Assembly: GCA_964462445.1 (NCBI GenBank)
Contig: CAYWXG010000001.1
Coordinates: forward strand, 1 to 64,000
Direction: 5' to 3'
Length of the DNA stretch: 64,000 nt
Source: JAGBWK01 sp964462445
GTDB lineage: Bacteria; Bacteroidota; Bacteroidia; Bacteroidales; Muribaculaceae
Every line of letters starts with the position of its first letter. Position 1 is the stretch's first letter. The notes below the pieces were generated by a model. The model was not told where the DNA came from and ran no database searches. It worked only from the letters and a program-made list of their open reading frames with translations. Below, piece after piece: positions 1-7,338 of this stretch. Both the position numbers and the translations under genes were made by a program.

Positions 1-2886
1 GGATGGTATCAAACTAAGGAGGCGCTTCAGGATAGTATGCTTGGATTGAAGGAGGCGATGCTTGCGATAGCGCAAGGGAAGAGCGGAAAGAAGGTTTATA
101 TCGAGGATATAGCGGGCTTTGAGAATGCATATTTGGGAGAGAACCGATTGTCGAGTGTTAATCAGGCAGAGGCTGATGCGATGGCACGTTTGTTGTTTAA
201 GCCGATGTTGGAAGAGATGTCGCGATTGGCTAAGGGGAAGAAGCGCAGAGCGAAGTTGAAGGATTACATGATGGCGAAGCATGGGTTGGAGCGTAATGCT
301 TATATGCGCGAACAGGCGCGAGCCAATGATGAGGAGACGGAGCGTGACTTTGCGGGCTTGACTGCATTGACGGGTATTTATAACTATGAGGCTGCGGAAT
401 TGGAAGCGCAGCGAATGGTTGATGAGTATGAGAAGAGCCATGACACTACGGAGTTGTGGAAGCGTGTTAATGCAGTTAGTGATGCGATATTGTCGAAGTC
501 GTATGAGTGTGGATTGATGAGCAAGGAGACGTATGAGAAGGTATCGGGGATGTATGATTATTATATTCCGTTGCGTGGCTTTGATGAAAAGACGAGTGGT
601 GATGCTTATGCTTATCTGATGCATAAGGGAAGTGCGTTTAATGCTCCAATCAAAAAGGCGGAGGGACGAAGCTCTAAGGCTGATGATCCGATAGTTTATT
701 TGCAGTCGATGGCAGAGAATGTGATAATGCAGGGAAATAGGAATAAGTTGGTGAAACAGCGTTTCTTGAACTTTGTGTTGAATCATCCGAGTGATTTGGC
801 GAGTGTCAGCGATTTGTGGATAAGGTATGATTCGGTAAAAGATGAGTGGGAGCCGGTGTTCCCCGACAATATCGATGTAGAAGATACTGCCGAAGAAGTA
901 GAGCGCAAGATGCAACTCTTTGAGGAGAAGATGTCGAGCTTGTCGGAGCAATACCCCGATGAGTATAAGCGCGGTAAAGATGCGGTAGGAATCCCATATC
1001 GAGTTGTAGATAGTAGGGAAGGTCGCCAACATCAGATAGTAGTAAAGCGGAATGGGCGCGATTATGTGATAACTATCAATGGTAATCCACGAGCAGCACA
1101 GGCAGTAAATGGATTGACGAATCCGGATAATAATATCGGAGGAGCGATAGGTGCAATACTTCAGCTTGGGACGTGGACAAATCGCCAGTTGAGCAAAGTA
1201 TATACTACACGCAATCCGGATTTTGTGGTATCCAATTTTATTCGCGATATGGTGTATTCTAACAGTATGATGTGGGTAAGGGAGAGTCCGAATTATGCGT
1301 TGCGTTATCATATGAATTATGCGAGGGTTAATCCGGTGGTGATGCGAAAGTTGCTATATAAGTATAATCGCGGAACGCTTGATATGAGAGACAAGACGGA
1401 GTCGATGTTCTATCATTTTATGATGAATGGAGGGGAGACGGGATATGTCAATGTTCGCGACATAGAGAAGCATAGGACAGATATCGAGCGAGAGTTGCGC
1501 AAGCATAAAAGAAGAATCCCGGTAGGAACGGCGTTGTCATTGTTGGGCAAGCAAATAGATAATCTAAATCGTTCGGTAGAGAATTGTGCACGATTTGCGG
1601 CGTTTGTGACGTCGCGAGAGATGGGCCGCAGTGTAGACCGTTCGATATATGATGCGAAGGAGGTCAGCGTAAACTTCAACAAGAAGGGAAGTGGCGATCG
1701 ATTCTATAAGAGTACGGGGCAGACGCAGTTGGGAAGCACAGCGTCGGCATTATCCGGAGGAGGCAGAGCGCTGTATGTGTTTTGGAATGCGGCAATTCAA
1801 GGTACGACGAATTTCGGACGTCAGGTGAAGCGCCATCCGATAAAGGGGTTAATGGGTATGGCGTCGATGTATTTACTGGGAGCGCTTGTAGCATCGTTAG
1901 GTGCAGAAGATGATGACGAGAAGACCGGTTATTATAATCTACCGGAGTATGTCAGGAGAAGCAACATAGTATTTAAAGCGGGGGACAGTTGGATATCAAT
2001 ACCGTTGCCGATAGAGTATCGAGCGCTATATGGGATGGGAGAATTGATGGTGTCGACGCTAAGTGGCAAGGAGCGTAAGAGTGATGTAGAGTTGGCGGAA
2101 GCGATATTGGGTCAAGTGTCGCAGGTGTTGCCGTTGGACTTCATGGAGGGAGGCGGAGGCATGAATGCGTTTGTCCCCAGTGGAGTTAAGCCGCTTTGGG
2201 AGGCCTACATAGCAGAAAAGAGTTGGACCGGACTGCCACTATATAAAGATACACCGTATAATGAGCATATGCCAGAATGGACAAAGGCGTACAGCAGTTC
2301 GAATAAGCATATCGTAGGGTTGACAGCAGCGCTAAATGAGGCGAGTGGAGGCGACAAGTACACAAAGGGTTCGATAGATATAAATCCGGCGAAAGTAGAG
2401 TATATGTTGAATGGCTATTTAGGAGGTTATTTCAATATTGCCAATCGCTTAGTCAAGACAGTAGAAACGGTATCGGGAGAACGAGAATTTGACCCACAAA
2501 ATGTGTTGCTGTTAAATCGACTTGTCAAACGAGGTGATGAGCGTACGGAGTATCGGGCAGTTAATAATGACTACTTCAAGGTGAAAGAGGAGTATGAAAA
2601 GACTAAGCAGCGATTAAAGGGATATGAGCATGACACCGGGTTGGGCATCTTTGACTATGCTGAGAAGATGGATTTTATCTATAATTCACCGGAATATAGG
2701 AGGTATTTGATATTTGAAGCATATCAAGAGCATATCGCACCCCTAACGAAGGCGTTGAAAGATGTAGTAGATGAAGATTCCCGCAAGGAGTTGGAGTCGG
2801 AGATAAACAGTCTAAAGGAGGAAATGCTAAAGGAGATAGAGAAGACGTACGGAGGAGAAGGTGAATCGATAGCGCCAGCGGGATAG
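1..2886 (+). CDS. Large phage protein, LPD38-like, N-terminus outside window
   Basis: The reading frame is open from base 1, so the 949 residues after the first internal ATG (base 37) are probably only the C-terminal part of a longer protein. The visible part is rich in charged helices. Near residue 408 it has a motif FVVSNFIRDMVYS, and near residues 585-634 a Gly-rich turn, RALYVFWNAAIQGT and a hydrophobic stretch MASMYLLGALVASLG. From memory this combination matches the LPD38 domain of large polyvalent phage proteins, which are thought to be injected or to act early in infection. The portal gene follows 84 bases downstream on the same strand, which supports a phage origin. Function beyond that is unknown, and the family call is from pattern memory only. 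Confidence 0.6.
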   Translation, partial: GWYQTKEALQDSMLGLKEAMLAIAQGKSGKKVYIEDIAGFENAYLGENRLSSVNQAEADAMARLLFKPMLEEMSRLAKGKKRRAKLKDYMMAKHGLERNAYMREQARANDEETERDFAGLTALTGIYNYEAAELEAQRMVDEYEKSHDTTELWKRVNAVSDAILSKSYECGLMSKETYEKVSGMYDYYIPLRGFDEKTSGDAYAYLMHKGSAFNAPIKKAEGRSSKADDPIVYLQSMAENVIMQGNRNKLVKQRFLNFVLNHPSDLASVSDLWIRYDSVKDEWEPVFPDNIDVEDTAEEVERKMQLFEEKMSSLSEQYPDEYKRGKDAVGIPYRVVDSREGRQHQIVVKRNGRDYVITINGNPRAAQAVNGLTNPDNNIGGAIGAILQLGTWTNRQLSKVYTTRNPDFVVSNFIRDMVYSNSMMWVRESPNYALRYHMNYARVNPVVMRKLLYKYNRGTLDMRDKTESMFYHFMMNGGETGYVNVRDIEKHRTDIERELRKHKRRIPVGTALSLLGKQIDNLNRSVENCARFAAFVTSREMGRSVDRSIYDAKEVSVNFNKKGSGDRFYKSTGQTQLGSTASALSGGGRALYVFWNAAIQGTTNFGRQVKRHPIKGLMGMASMYLLGALVASLGAEDDDEKTGYYNLPEYVRRSNIVFKAGDSWISIPLPIEYRALYGMGELMVSTLSGKERKSDVELAEAILGQVSQVLPLDFMEGGGGMNAFVPSGVKPLWEAYIAEKSWTGLPLYKDTPYNEHMPEWTKAYSSSNKHIVGLTAALNEASGGDKYTKGSIDINPAKVEYMLNGYLGGYFNIANRLVKTVETVSGEREFDPQNVLLLNRLVKRGDERTEYRAVNNDYFKVKEEYEKTKQRLKGYEHDTGLGIFDYAEKMDFIYNSPEYRRYLIFEAYQEHIAPLTKALKDVVDEDSRKELESEINSLKEEMLKEIEKTYGGEGESIAPAG

Positions 2887-2970
2887 TTTAAGTTATACCA
2901 TATAAGAATGGTCGGGGTGTTACCTTTGCAATAGAGCGGAGGTAACATTCCGGACTTTAAACCAAGAGAT

Positions 2971-4941
2971 ATGCAGAAAAAGATAGTGAAAAGAGGGTTG
3001 ATGTCGATGCGCAAAGTGGCGCCTCGCGAAGCAGAAGAGATAGATAGTGTGGCGCAGATGCGAGAGCAGTTGGGCGAGCGCCGGGCGTTTGAGGTATTGA
3101 TGGAGGCTCAGTACTATTGGAATCAGATGGAAGATTTCCGAAGGGATAGGGAGCGCAACAAGCGTTATACGTATGGTAAGCAGTGGGATGATAAGGTGTG
3201 TATTGACGGCAAGACGATGACAGAGGAGGAGTATATCAAGAGTCAAGGGAATGTACCGTTGAAAAATAATCTTATCCGGAGGCTTGTAAAGAGTGTGCTT
3301 GGAGTGTATCGAAGCCAGATGAAAGAGCCGACGTGTACGGCGCGAGATAGAGATGAGCAGAAACTTGGGGAGACGATGAGCACGATATTGCAGTGTAATA
3401 TGCAGTTGAATAGGATGAGTGAGGTTAATGCTCGGACAATGGAGGAGTTTTTAATAAGTGGCTTCATAGTGCATCGCAAGTCGTATGGATGGCGCAACGG
3501 TAAGGAGGATTGTTGGACGGACTATGTTCAGCCGAACAATTTCTTTATCGATAATAATATGCGAGATTTTCGCGGATGGGATGTGTCGGTAGTAGGGGAG
3601 GTTCATGATATATCGTTCGGCCAGTTGTGTGAGGAATTTGCGAGTTCATCAGAGGATTATCGCCGGTTGCGAGATATTTATCGGAATGCGTCTCGGCGAG
3701 ATTTTATAGCTACATATGCGGAGAGTTTTGGATATAGCAGATTGGAGAATTATGATTTTCTGTTTACAAGTGAGCCGGGTCGATGTAGGGTAATAGAGGT
3801 ATGGCGCAAGGAGCAGAAGCCGCGTTATCGATGTCATGATTACCAGAACGGGGATATCTATAAGATAGAGGAGTCGGATTATTATGAGCAGGTGGTGGCT
3901 GTTAATGAGGAGCGAATGCGTATGGCGTCGGAGGTAGGGATGCCGGAGGAAGAAGTGCCTATGGTAAAAGGGACATGGTTTATTGATAATTATTGGCATT
4001 ACTATTATTTAACGCCATTCGGCGATATATTGTTGGAGGGAGAGACGCCTTATGAGCATGGCAGTCATCCATATGTGTTCAAGGCGTATCCATTCATAGA
4101 CGGAGAGATACATTCGTTTGTAGCAGATGTGATCGATCAGCAGCGATATACCAATAGGTTGATAACGATGTATGATTGGATAATGCGCGCGAGTGCGAAG
4201 GGTGTGTTGTTGATGCCGTCGGATTGTTTGCCTGATGGAGTAAGTATGGAAGATATAGCGGAAAATTGGGCTGAGTTTAATGGGGTCATAGTTTATAAGC
4301 CGAGTAAGTCGGGGCAGATGCCGCACCAAGTGGCGAATAATTCCACGAATATAGGTATAGCGGAGTTGCTGAATATCCAGTTGAAATTCTTTGAGGATAT
4401 ATCGGGAGTAACGGGTGCGTTGCAAGGTAAGCCGGGATTTTCGGGGGAGAGTGCAGCGCATTACAATCAGCAGACGCAGAATGCGACTATGACGTTGCTT
4501 GATATATTGGAGTCGTTTAGTGGCTTTGTAGTGGACGGAGCATATAAGGATGTCAAGAATATGCAGCAGTTCTATGATAGCAAGCGTGTGTTTAACATTG
4601 CAGGCAAGAGCGGAGCGCAAATCGAGTATGACCCGAAGAAGATCCGGGACGTTGAATTTGATTTGAGCATTACCGAGAGCACGTCGACACCGGCGTATCG
4701 ATTATTGGCGAATGATATATTGATGCAGTTGTGGCAGTCGCAGGCAATCAGCGTAGAGCAGTTGCTTGAACACGGAGACTTCCCGTTTGCGGATGAGTTG
4801 TTGCAGAGCATCAAGAGTCAGAAGGAGCAGATGGCGCAGGGGAGAGTCCCGGAGGGGCTTTCTCCGGAACTGATGTCACAAGCGCAACAGGGGGCCAATA
4901 TGGAAGCTGTAAACAGGTTGCACAGCGCAATGGCAAGATAA
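2971..4941 (+). CDS. Phage portal protein (P22/crAss-like type)
   Basis: At 656 residues this has the size and layout of P22-type portal proteins: a basic N-terminus, a helical region with YYWNQMEDFRRDRERNKRYTY (about residues 46-66), QGNVPLKNNLIRRLVKSVLG, an aromatic core with VQPNNFFIDNNMRDFRGWD, and a long C-terminal helical stem with FSGESAAHYNQQTQNATMTL. A portal forms the dodecameric DNA entry ring at one capsid vertex and docks the terminase. It lies 84 bases after the large phage gene and is followed by a strong hairpin terminator. The gene looks intact. The expected next genes (scaffold, capsid) are missing downstream, so the phage region is incomplete or rearranged. Confidence 0.75.
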   Translation: MQKKIVKRGLMSMRKVAPREAEEIDSVAQMREQLGERRAFEVLMEAQYYWNQMEDFRRDRERNKRYTYGKQWDDKVCIDGKTMTEEEYIKSQGNVPLKNNLIRRLVKSVLGVYRSQMKEPTCTARDRDEQKLGETMSTILQCNMQLNRMSEVNARTMEEFLISGFIVHRKSYGWRNGKEDCWTDYVQPNNFFIDNNMRDFRGWDVSVVGEVHDISFGQLCEEFASSSEDYRRLRDIYRNASRRDFIATYAESFGYSRLENYDFLFTSEPGRCRVIEVWRKEQKPRYRCHDYQNGDIYKIEESDYYEQVVAVNEERMRMASEVGMPEEEVPMVKGTWFIDNYWHYYYLTPFGDILLEGETPYEHGSHPYVFKAYPFIDGEIHSFVADVIDQQRYTNRLITMYDWIMRASAKGVLLMPSDCLPDGVSMEDIAENWAEFNGVIVYKPSKSGQMPHQVANNSTNIGIAELLNIQLKFFEDISGVTGALQGKPGFSGESAAHYNQQTQNATMTLLDILESFSGFVVDGAYKDVKNMQQFYDSKRVFNIAGKSGAQIEYDPKKIRDVEFDLSITESTSTPAYRLLANDILMQLWQSQAISVEQLLEHGDFPFADELLQSIKSQKEQMAQGRVPEGLSPELMSQAQQGANMEAVNRLHSAMAR

Positions 4942-4957
4942 TAACTTGAAAGGGCAT

Positions 4958-4999
4958 AACAAAGGGCGTAAAGAAACAACAATCTATACGCCCTTTGTT
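4958..4999 (+). terminator. Hairpin terminator after portal gene
   Basis: A 13-bp perfect stem (4958-4970 with 4987-4999, arms AACAAAGGGCGTA and TACGCCCTTTGTT) encloses a 16-base loop, 16 bases after the portal stop codon. No long T-run follows, so it may act as a processing or stabilising hairpin instead. Confidence 0.65.
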
Positions 5000-5069
5000 A
5001 GAAGTCTATCTAATCAAATTACTTAGATTTAAAACGTATAGGCTTATTGAAAATCTTTTTATTAAAAAG

Positions 5070-5100
5070 TTTGTTATACAAAAAGAAATTGCTATCTTTG
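5070..5100 (+). promoter_or_regulatory. Bacteroidota-type promoter of the abi locus
   Basis: TTTG at 5070-5073, a 19-base spacer, then TATCTTTG at 5093-5100, a match to the Bacteroidota -33 TTTG / -7 TAnnTTTG consensus. Transcription would begin about 5105-5110, just before the hairpin that starts at 5111. Confidence 0.75.
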
Positions 5101-5107
5101 CAGACAA

Positions 5108-5163
5108 TATGACCTCCCACGCTTCCCGAAGAACAGCGCACCCGGGGAGGTCTTCGAGTTTTT
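5108..5163 (+). ncRNA. Candidate structured leader/ncRNA of the Abi_2 gene
   Basis: The predicted transcript opens directly with an 8-bp stem, GACCTCCC (5111-5118) with GGGAGGTC (5145-5152). Inside the loop CGCT (5120-5123) can pair with AGCG (5135-5138). The hairpin is followed by TTCGAG and five T (5159-5163), and the abi ATG starts at 5164. A promoter, a compact hairpin and a U-run within about 95 bases would suit a roughly 55-nt RNA that ends at the start codon, with readthrough making the protein. I recall reports of structured RNAs beside Abi_2/AbiF-type genes but cannot verify a match. It could also be a plain attenuator. Confidence 0.5.
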
Positions 5164-6111
5164 ATGCAGTACACAAAACGGTCGTTAACAATACAAGAGC
5201 AGCTACAAAAGTTGCGGTCTCGCGGGTTGAATTTCGATAATGAAGAACTTGCGAAAGCTTATCTTACCAATATTAGTTATTATCGTCTGCGAGCATATAC
5301 ATATCCTTTTCAGGATAACGAAAATACGAAAGCCGACCACCATTTTATTCGAAAAGACATAAAATTTTCAGATATAATAGCATTGTATTGTTTTGACAGA
5401 AGATTGCGAAATCTGATGTTTAATGCAATAGAAAAGATTGAGGTTGCGGTACGAGCAAGAATAGTACAAGCTTATTCAGAAGTTTATGGTAGTCATTGGT
5501 TTTACGAGGAAACATTGTATAAACATTATCCCAGGACAGACAGAAAAGGAAATGCAACAACGGCATATGCCTTGTTGATGGAAGAAATTGAAGCAGAAGT
5601 CAATAGGAGTAATGAAGATTTTATAAAGCATTATCAAGAAAAATACGACAAACCTCAATTACCCCCTGCGTGGATGACTTTAGAGGTTTTATCACTTGGG
5701 ACATTAAGTAAGATGTATCATCTGCTTAAAAAATCTTCATTAAAGAGAAAAGTCGCAAGAGATTTAGGTCTTGGTGATGAAAAGGTACTATCAAATTGGT
5801 TACATGCGATAGCGGTATGGCGAAATTGTTGTGCACATCATAGTCGAGTCTGGAATAGACGTAGCATAATAAATATAATAATGCCCACCAACACATATCA
5901 ACCTTTCATCAAAAAAGAAGTAATGAAGAAACTACATTCAAATAAAGTCTTTACAGTGTTGTGCTGCATTAAGTATTTCAGCAATATTATAAGTCCGGGA
6001 AGTAATCTAAAGCAGAATATTTTGACAATAATTGAAGATGGAGGTAATTTACTTAATCTTCAAGATATGGGGTTTCCTAAGGAATGGAAACATTTAGAAG
6101 TATGGAAATAA
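5164..6111 (+). CDS. Abi_2 (AbiD/AbiF) family abortive-infection protein
   Basis: 315 residues with the typical start of the family, YTKRSLTIQEQLQKLRSRG and ISYYRLRAYTYPF, then FDRRLRNLMFNAIEKIEVAVRA and YGSHWF. Near the end it has RNCCAHHSRVWNRR (R220, N221, H225, H226), an R-x4-H motif like the RNase centre of HEPN proteins. Family members stop phage growth, probably by cleaving RNA in infected cells. The start follows from the conserved N-terminus and lies right after the hairpin leader. The gene is clearly more A/T-rich than the phage genes on its left and the dxs operon on its right, which suits recent transfer. It sits as a lone cargo gene between two phage fragments. Function is inferred from family. 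Confidence 0.85.
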   Translation: MQYTKRSLTIQEQLQKLRSRGLNFDNEELAKAYLTNISYYRLRAYTYPFQDNENTKADHHFIRKDIKFSDIIALYCFDRRLRNLMFNAIEKIEVAVRARIVQAYSEVYGSHWFYEETLYKHYPRTDRKGNATTAYALLMEEIEAEVNRSNEDFIKHYQEKYDKPQLPPAWMTLEVLSLGTLSKMYHLLKKSSLKRKVARDLGLGDEKVLSNWLHAIAVWRNCCAHHSRVWNRRSIINIIMPTNTYQPFIKKEVMKKLHSNKVFTVLCCIKYFSNIISPGSNLKQNILTIIEDGGNLLNLQDMGFPKEWKHLEVWK

Positions 6112-6140
6112 AAGAAGTGGCTTTGCAAAGAATCATATTG

Positions 6141-6160
6141 TTGGTAAAGCGCTTTACCAA
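6141..6160. repeat. 20-bp perfect palindrome
   Basis: TTGGTAAAG followed by its exact complement gives a 20-bp perfect palindrome centred on GC at 6150/6151, 30 bases after the abi stop. A shorter palindrome CTTTGCAAAG lies at 6121-6130. It may be an operator, a recombination site or a hairpin; nothing else identifies it. Confidence 0.6.
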
Positions 6161-6180
6161 TACTAAAAAGTATAAAAATG

Positions 6181-6209
6181 GAGGATGCCTCAAAAAACAA
6201 GGCATCCTC
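6181..6209. terminator. Bidirectional terminator between abi and the minus-strand phage genes
   Basis: 10-bp stem GAGGATGCCT (6181-6190) with AGGCATCCTC (6200-6209) and a 9-base A-rich loop. Read on the minus strand it is followed by CATTTTTATAC, a usable U-run for the convergent gene at 6247-6570; on the plus strand the tail is TTTAATTAATT. Confidence 0.75.
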
Positions 6210-6246
6210 ATTTAATTAATTGTCAATATTGGGATTATAAATTAAC

Positions 6247-6570
6247 TTATAAGTTAATAGCTTTGAGCCAAGAGAAGTATTGCTTACGTTTCTGTGCTAT
6301 AACGGTAGGGGAGAGAGCGCCCATACCATTGCGGTAGGGGGTGCAGTAGAAACATTCGATTTCGATATCTCTAACAAAAGATGAGTTGTTGATGTAGTGT
6401 TTGAGTTTAAGTTTACGGAAGTTGTTGCGGTCGATAATGACAAGTTGTCCTGAAGTGCCGGTGGTAGGCATCACGTAGTAACGGTTTCCGTTTTTGCTAT
6501 GAGCCTTGTCGGCTTTACGTACGGCTTCATAGTAGCGAAGCGATGCTTTTAATTTTTTAAAGATGTTCAT
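6247..6570 (-). CDS. Small phage-associated protein of unknown function
   Basis: 107 residues, basic, no signal peptide or membrane segment. Notable stretches are EAVRKADKAHSKNGNRYYVM, IDRNNFRKLKLK and a two-cysteine segment ECFYCTPYRNG. The gene follows the terminase remnant by 24 bases on the same strand. I have an impression of similar short proteins next to terminase genes in Bacteroidales phages, but cannot name a family. It appears intact and ends just before a bidirectional terminator. No function is proposed. Confidence 0.6.
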   Translation of the reverse strand: MNIFKKLKASLRYYEAVRKADKAHSKNGNRYYVMPTTGTSGQLVIIDRNNFRKLKLKHYINNSSFVRDIEIECFYCTPYRNGMGALSPTVIAQKRKQYFSWLKAINL

Positions 6571-6594
6571 TGTACAGTTGTTATTTAGTTAGAC

Positions 6595-6894
6595 TTATAT
6601 TGTAGCGGCAGAAACCGTCTTTCTTTTTTTGGGAACGAAGCGGCCCGTGCGAGGCACAAACTTAGGGAGATCCATTTCGAAGAAACAGATATGTAGACCG
6701 ATGGCACGAGTCATCAGCAAGTCATCGTGTTTTCCAGTAATTGCCCCGAACGCCCCGTTAGGTTTCTTCTCGTAGCAGAGGAATTCGTCGAGGCATCGTG
6801 CATCACGCTCCGTATAGAGGTTTTCACGAATGACCTTTACGAGAGTGGAGATAACCATTTCTTTTTTTATAGGGTTAAGTTTCCGTGCAATCAA
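6595..6894 (-). pseudogene. Terminase large subunit, C-terminal remnant
   Basis: The 99 codons end like a phage terminase nuclease domain: LDEFLCYEKKPNGAFGAITG followed by KHDDLLMTRAIGLHI, where the K-H-D-D motif is the usual last acidic cluster of the RNase H-type nuclease fold. Full terminases have about 450-600 residues, so the ATPase domain and most of the nuclease are missing. In frame upstream there is a TGA directly before the first codon (TTG at 6892-6894), and the nearest ATG is out of frame, so this is a broken remnant. It lies on the strand opposite to the portal gene, which points to inversion or loss in the phage region. Confidence 0.75.
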
Positions 6895-6997
6895 TCATTT
6901 TAGGCTAAATTGGACATAGTTATATTCCATACGTAAATACTACTGAGCCAAGATTAGTTTATTTTTGTAGTAAAGGTGAAATTTCGTAATTTTATCT

Positions 6998-7005
6998 TAT
7001 CTTTG
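6998..7005 (+). promoter_or_regulatory. Putative -7 element upstream of the dxs operon
   Basis: TATCTTTG matches TAnnTTTG 123 bases before the first gene of the operon. The nearest TTTG is 30 bases upstream, too far for the usual 19-21 spacing, so the -33 element is weak. The 120-base leader shows no recognisable riboswitch. Confidence 0.4.
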
Positions 7006-7128
7006 TATTTAGGAAAGTTCGCCGCAAAGGAATGATGATGTAGCATAGGGGTGTTTACCGAATAAATATGTCAACACGGAATTGTGGATAAGTTTCTGTT
7101 AATAAGGGAATTAAAATAAAAGATAACG

Positions 7129-7338
7129 ATGAGTGGTGCCAAGATATTTCGCCTGATTTGTATAATATTACTTTGGGTATTAGTGTGCGTGTGGTACGTC
7201 GACCGATTGATACAAAGCAATACAGAATTAAATTTACGTACATTATTCCCCATTATAGCATCGGGAGTGATAATCATAGTGCCACTCTATAAGAAATATG
7301 TAAAAAACGTGGATAATGGTCAAAAGAAAGGAAAATGA
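7129..7338 (+). CDS. Small two-helix membrane protein before dxs
   Basis: 69 residues with two hydrophobic helices (about 7-24 and 41-54), the second within FPIIASGVIIIVPLYKKYVK, then a short basic, probably cytoplasmic tail. It overlaps the start of dxs by 23 bases, which suggests translational coupling. The small spacing and clean membrane topology support a real gene. I do not recognise a function; a conserved Bacteroidales hypothetical of this type before dxs seems likely. Confidence 0.6.
   Translation: MSGAKIFRLICIILLWVLVCVWYVDRLIQSNTELNLRTLFPIIASGVIIIVPLYKKYVKNVDNGQKKGK

Noticed and set aside
4009..4620. A 203-codon minus-strand reading frame inside the portal gene
   Set aside because: It is an antisense shadow of the portal gene with a biased Arg/Ile/His composition and no start signal.
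4995..5240. A plus-strand reading frame of 81 codons across the abi leader
   Set aside because: It overlaps the abi promoter and hairpin and the first codons of abi in another frame, has no family features, and its start would precede the predicted transcript start.
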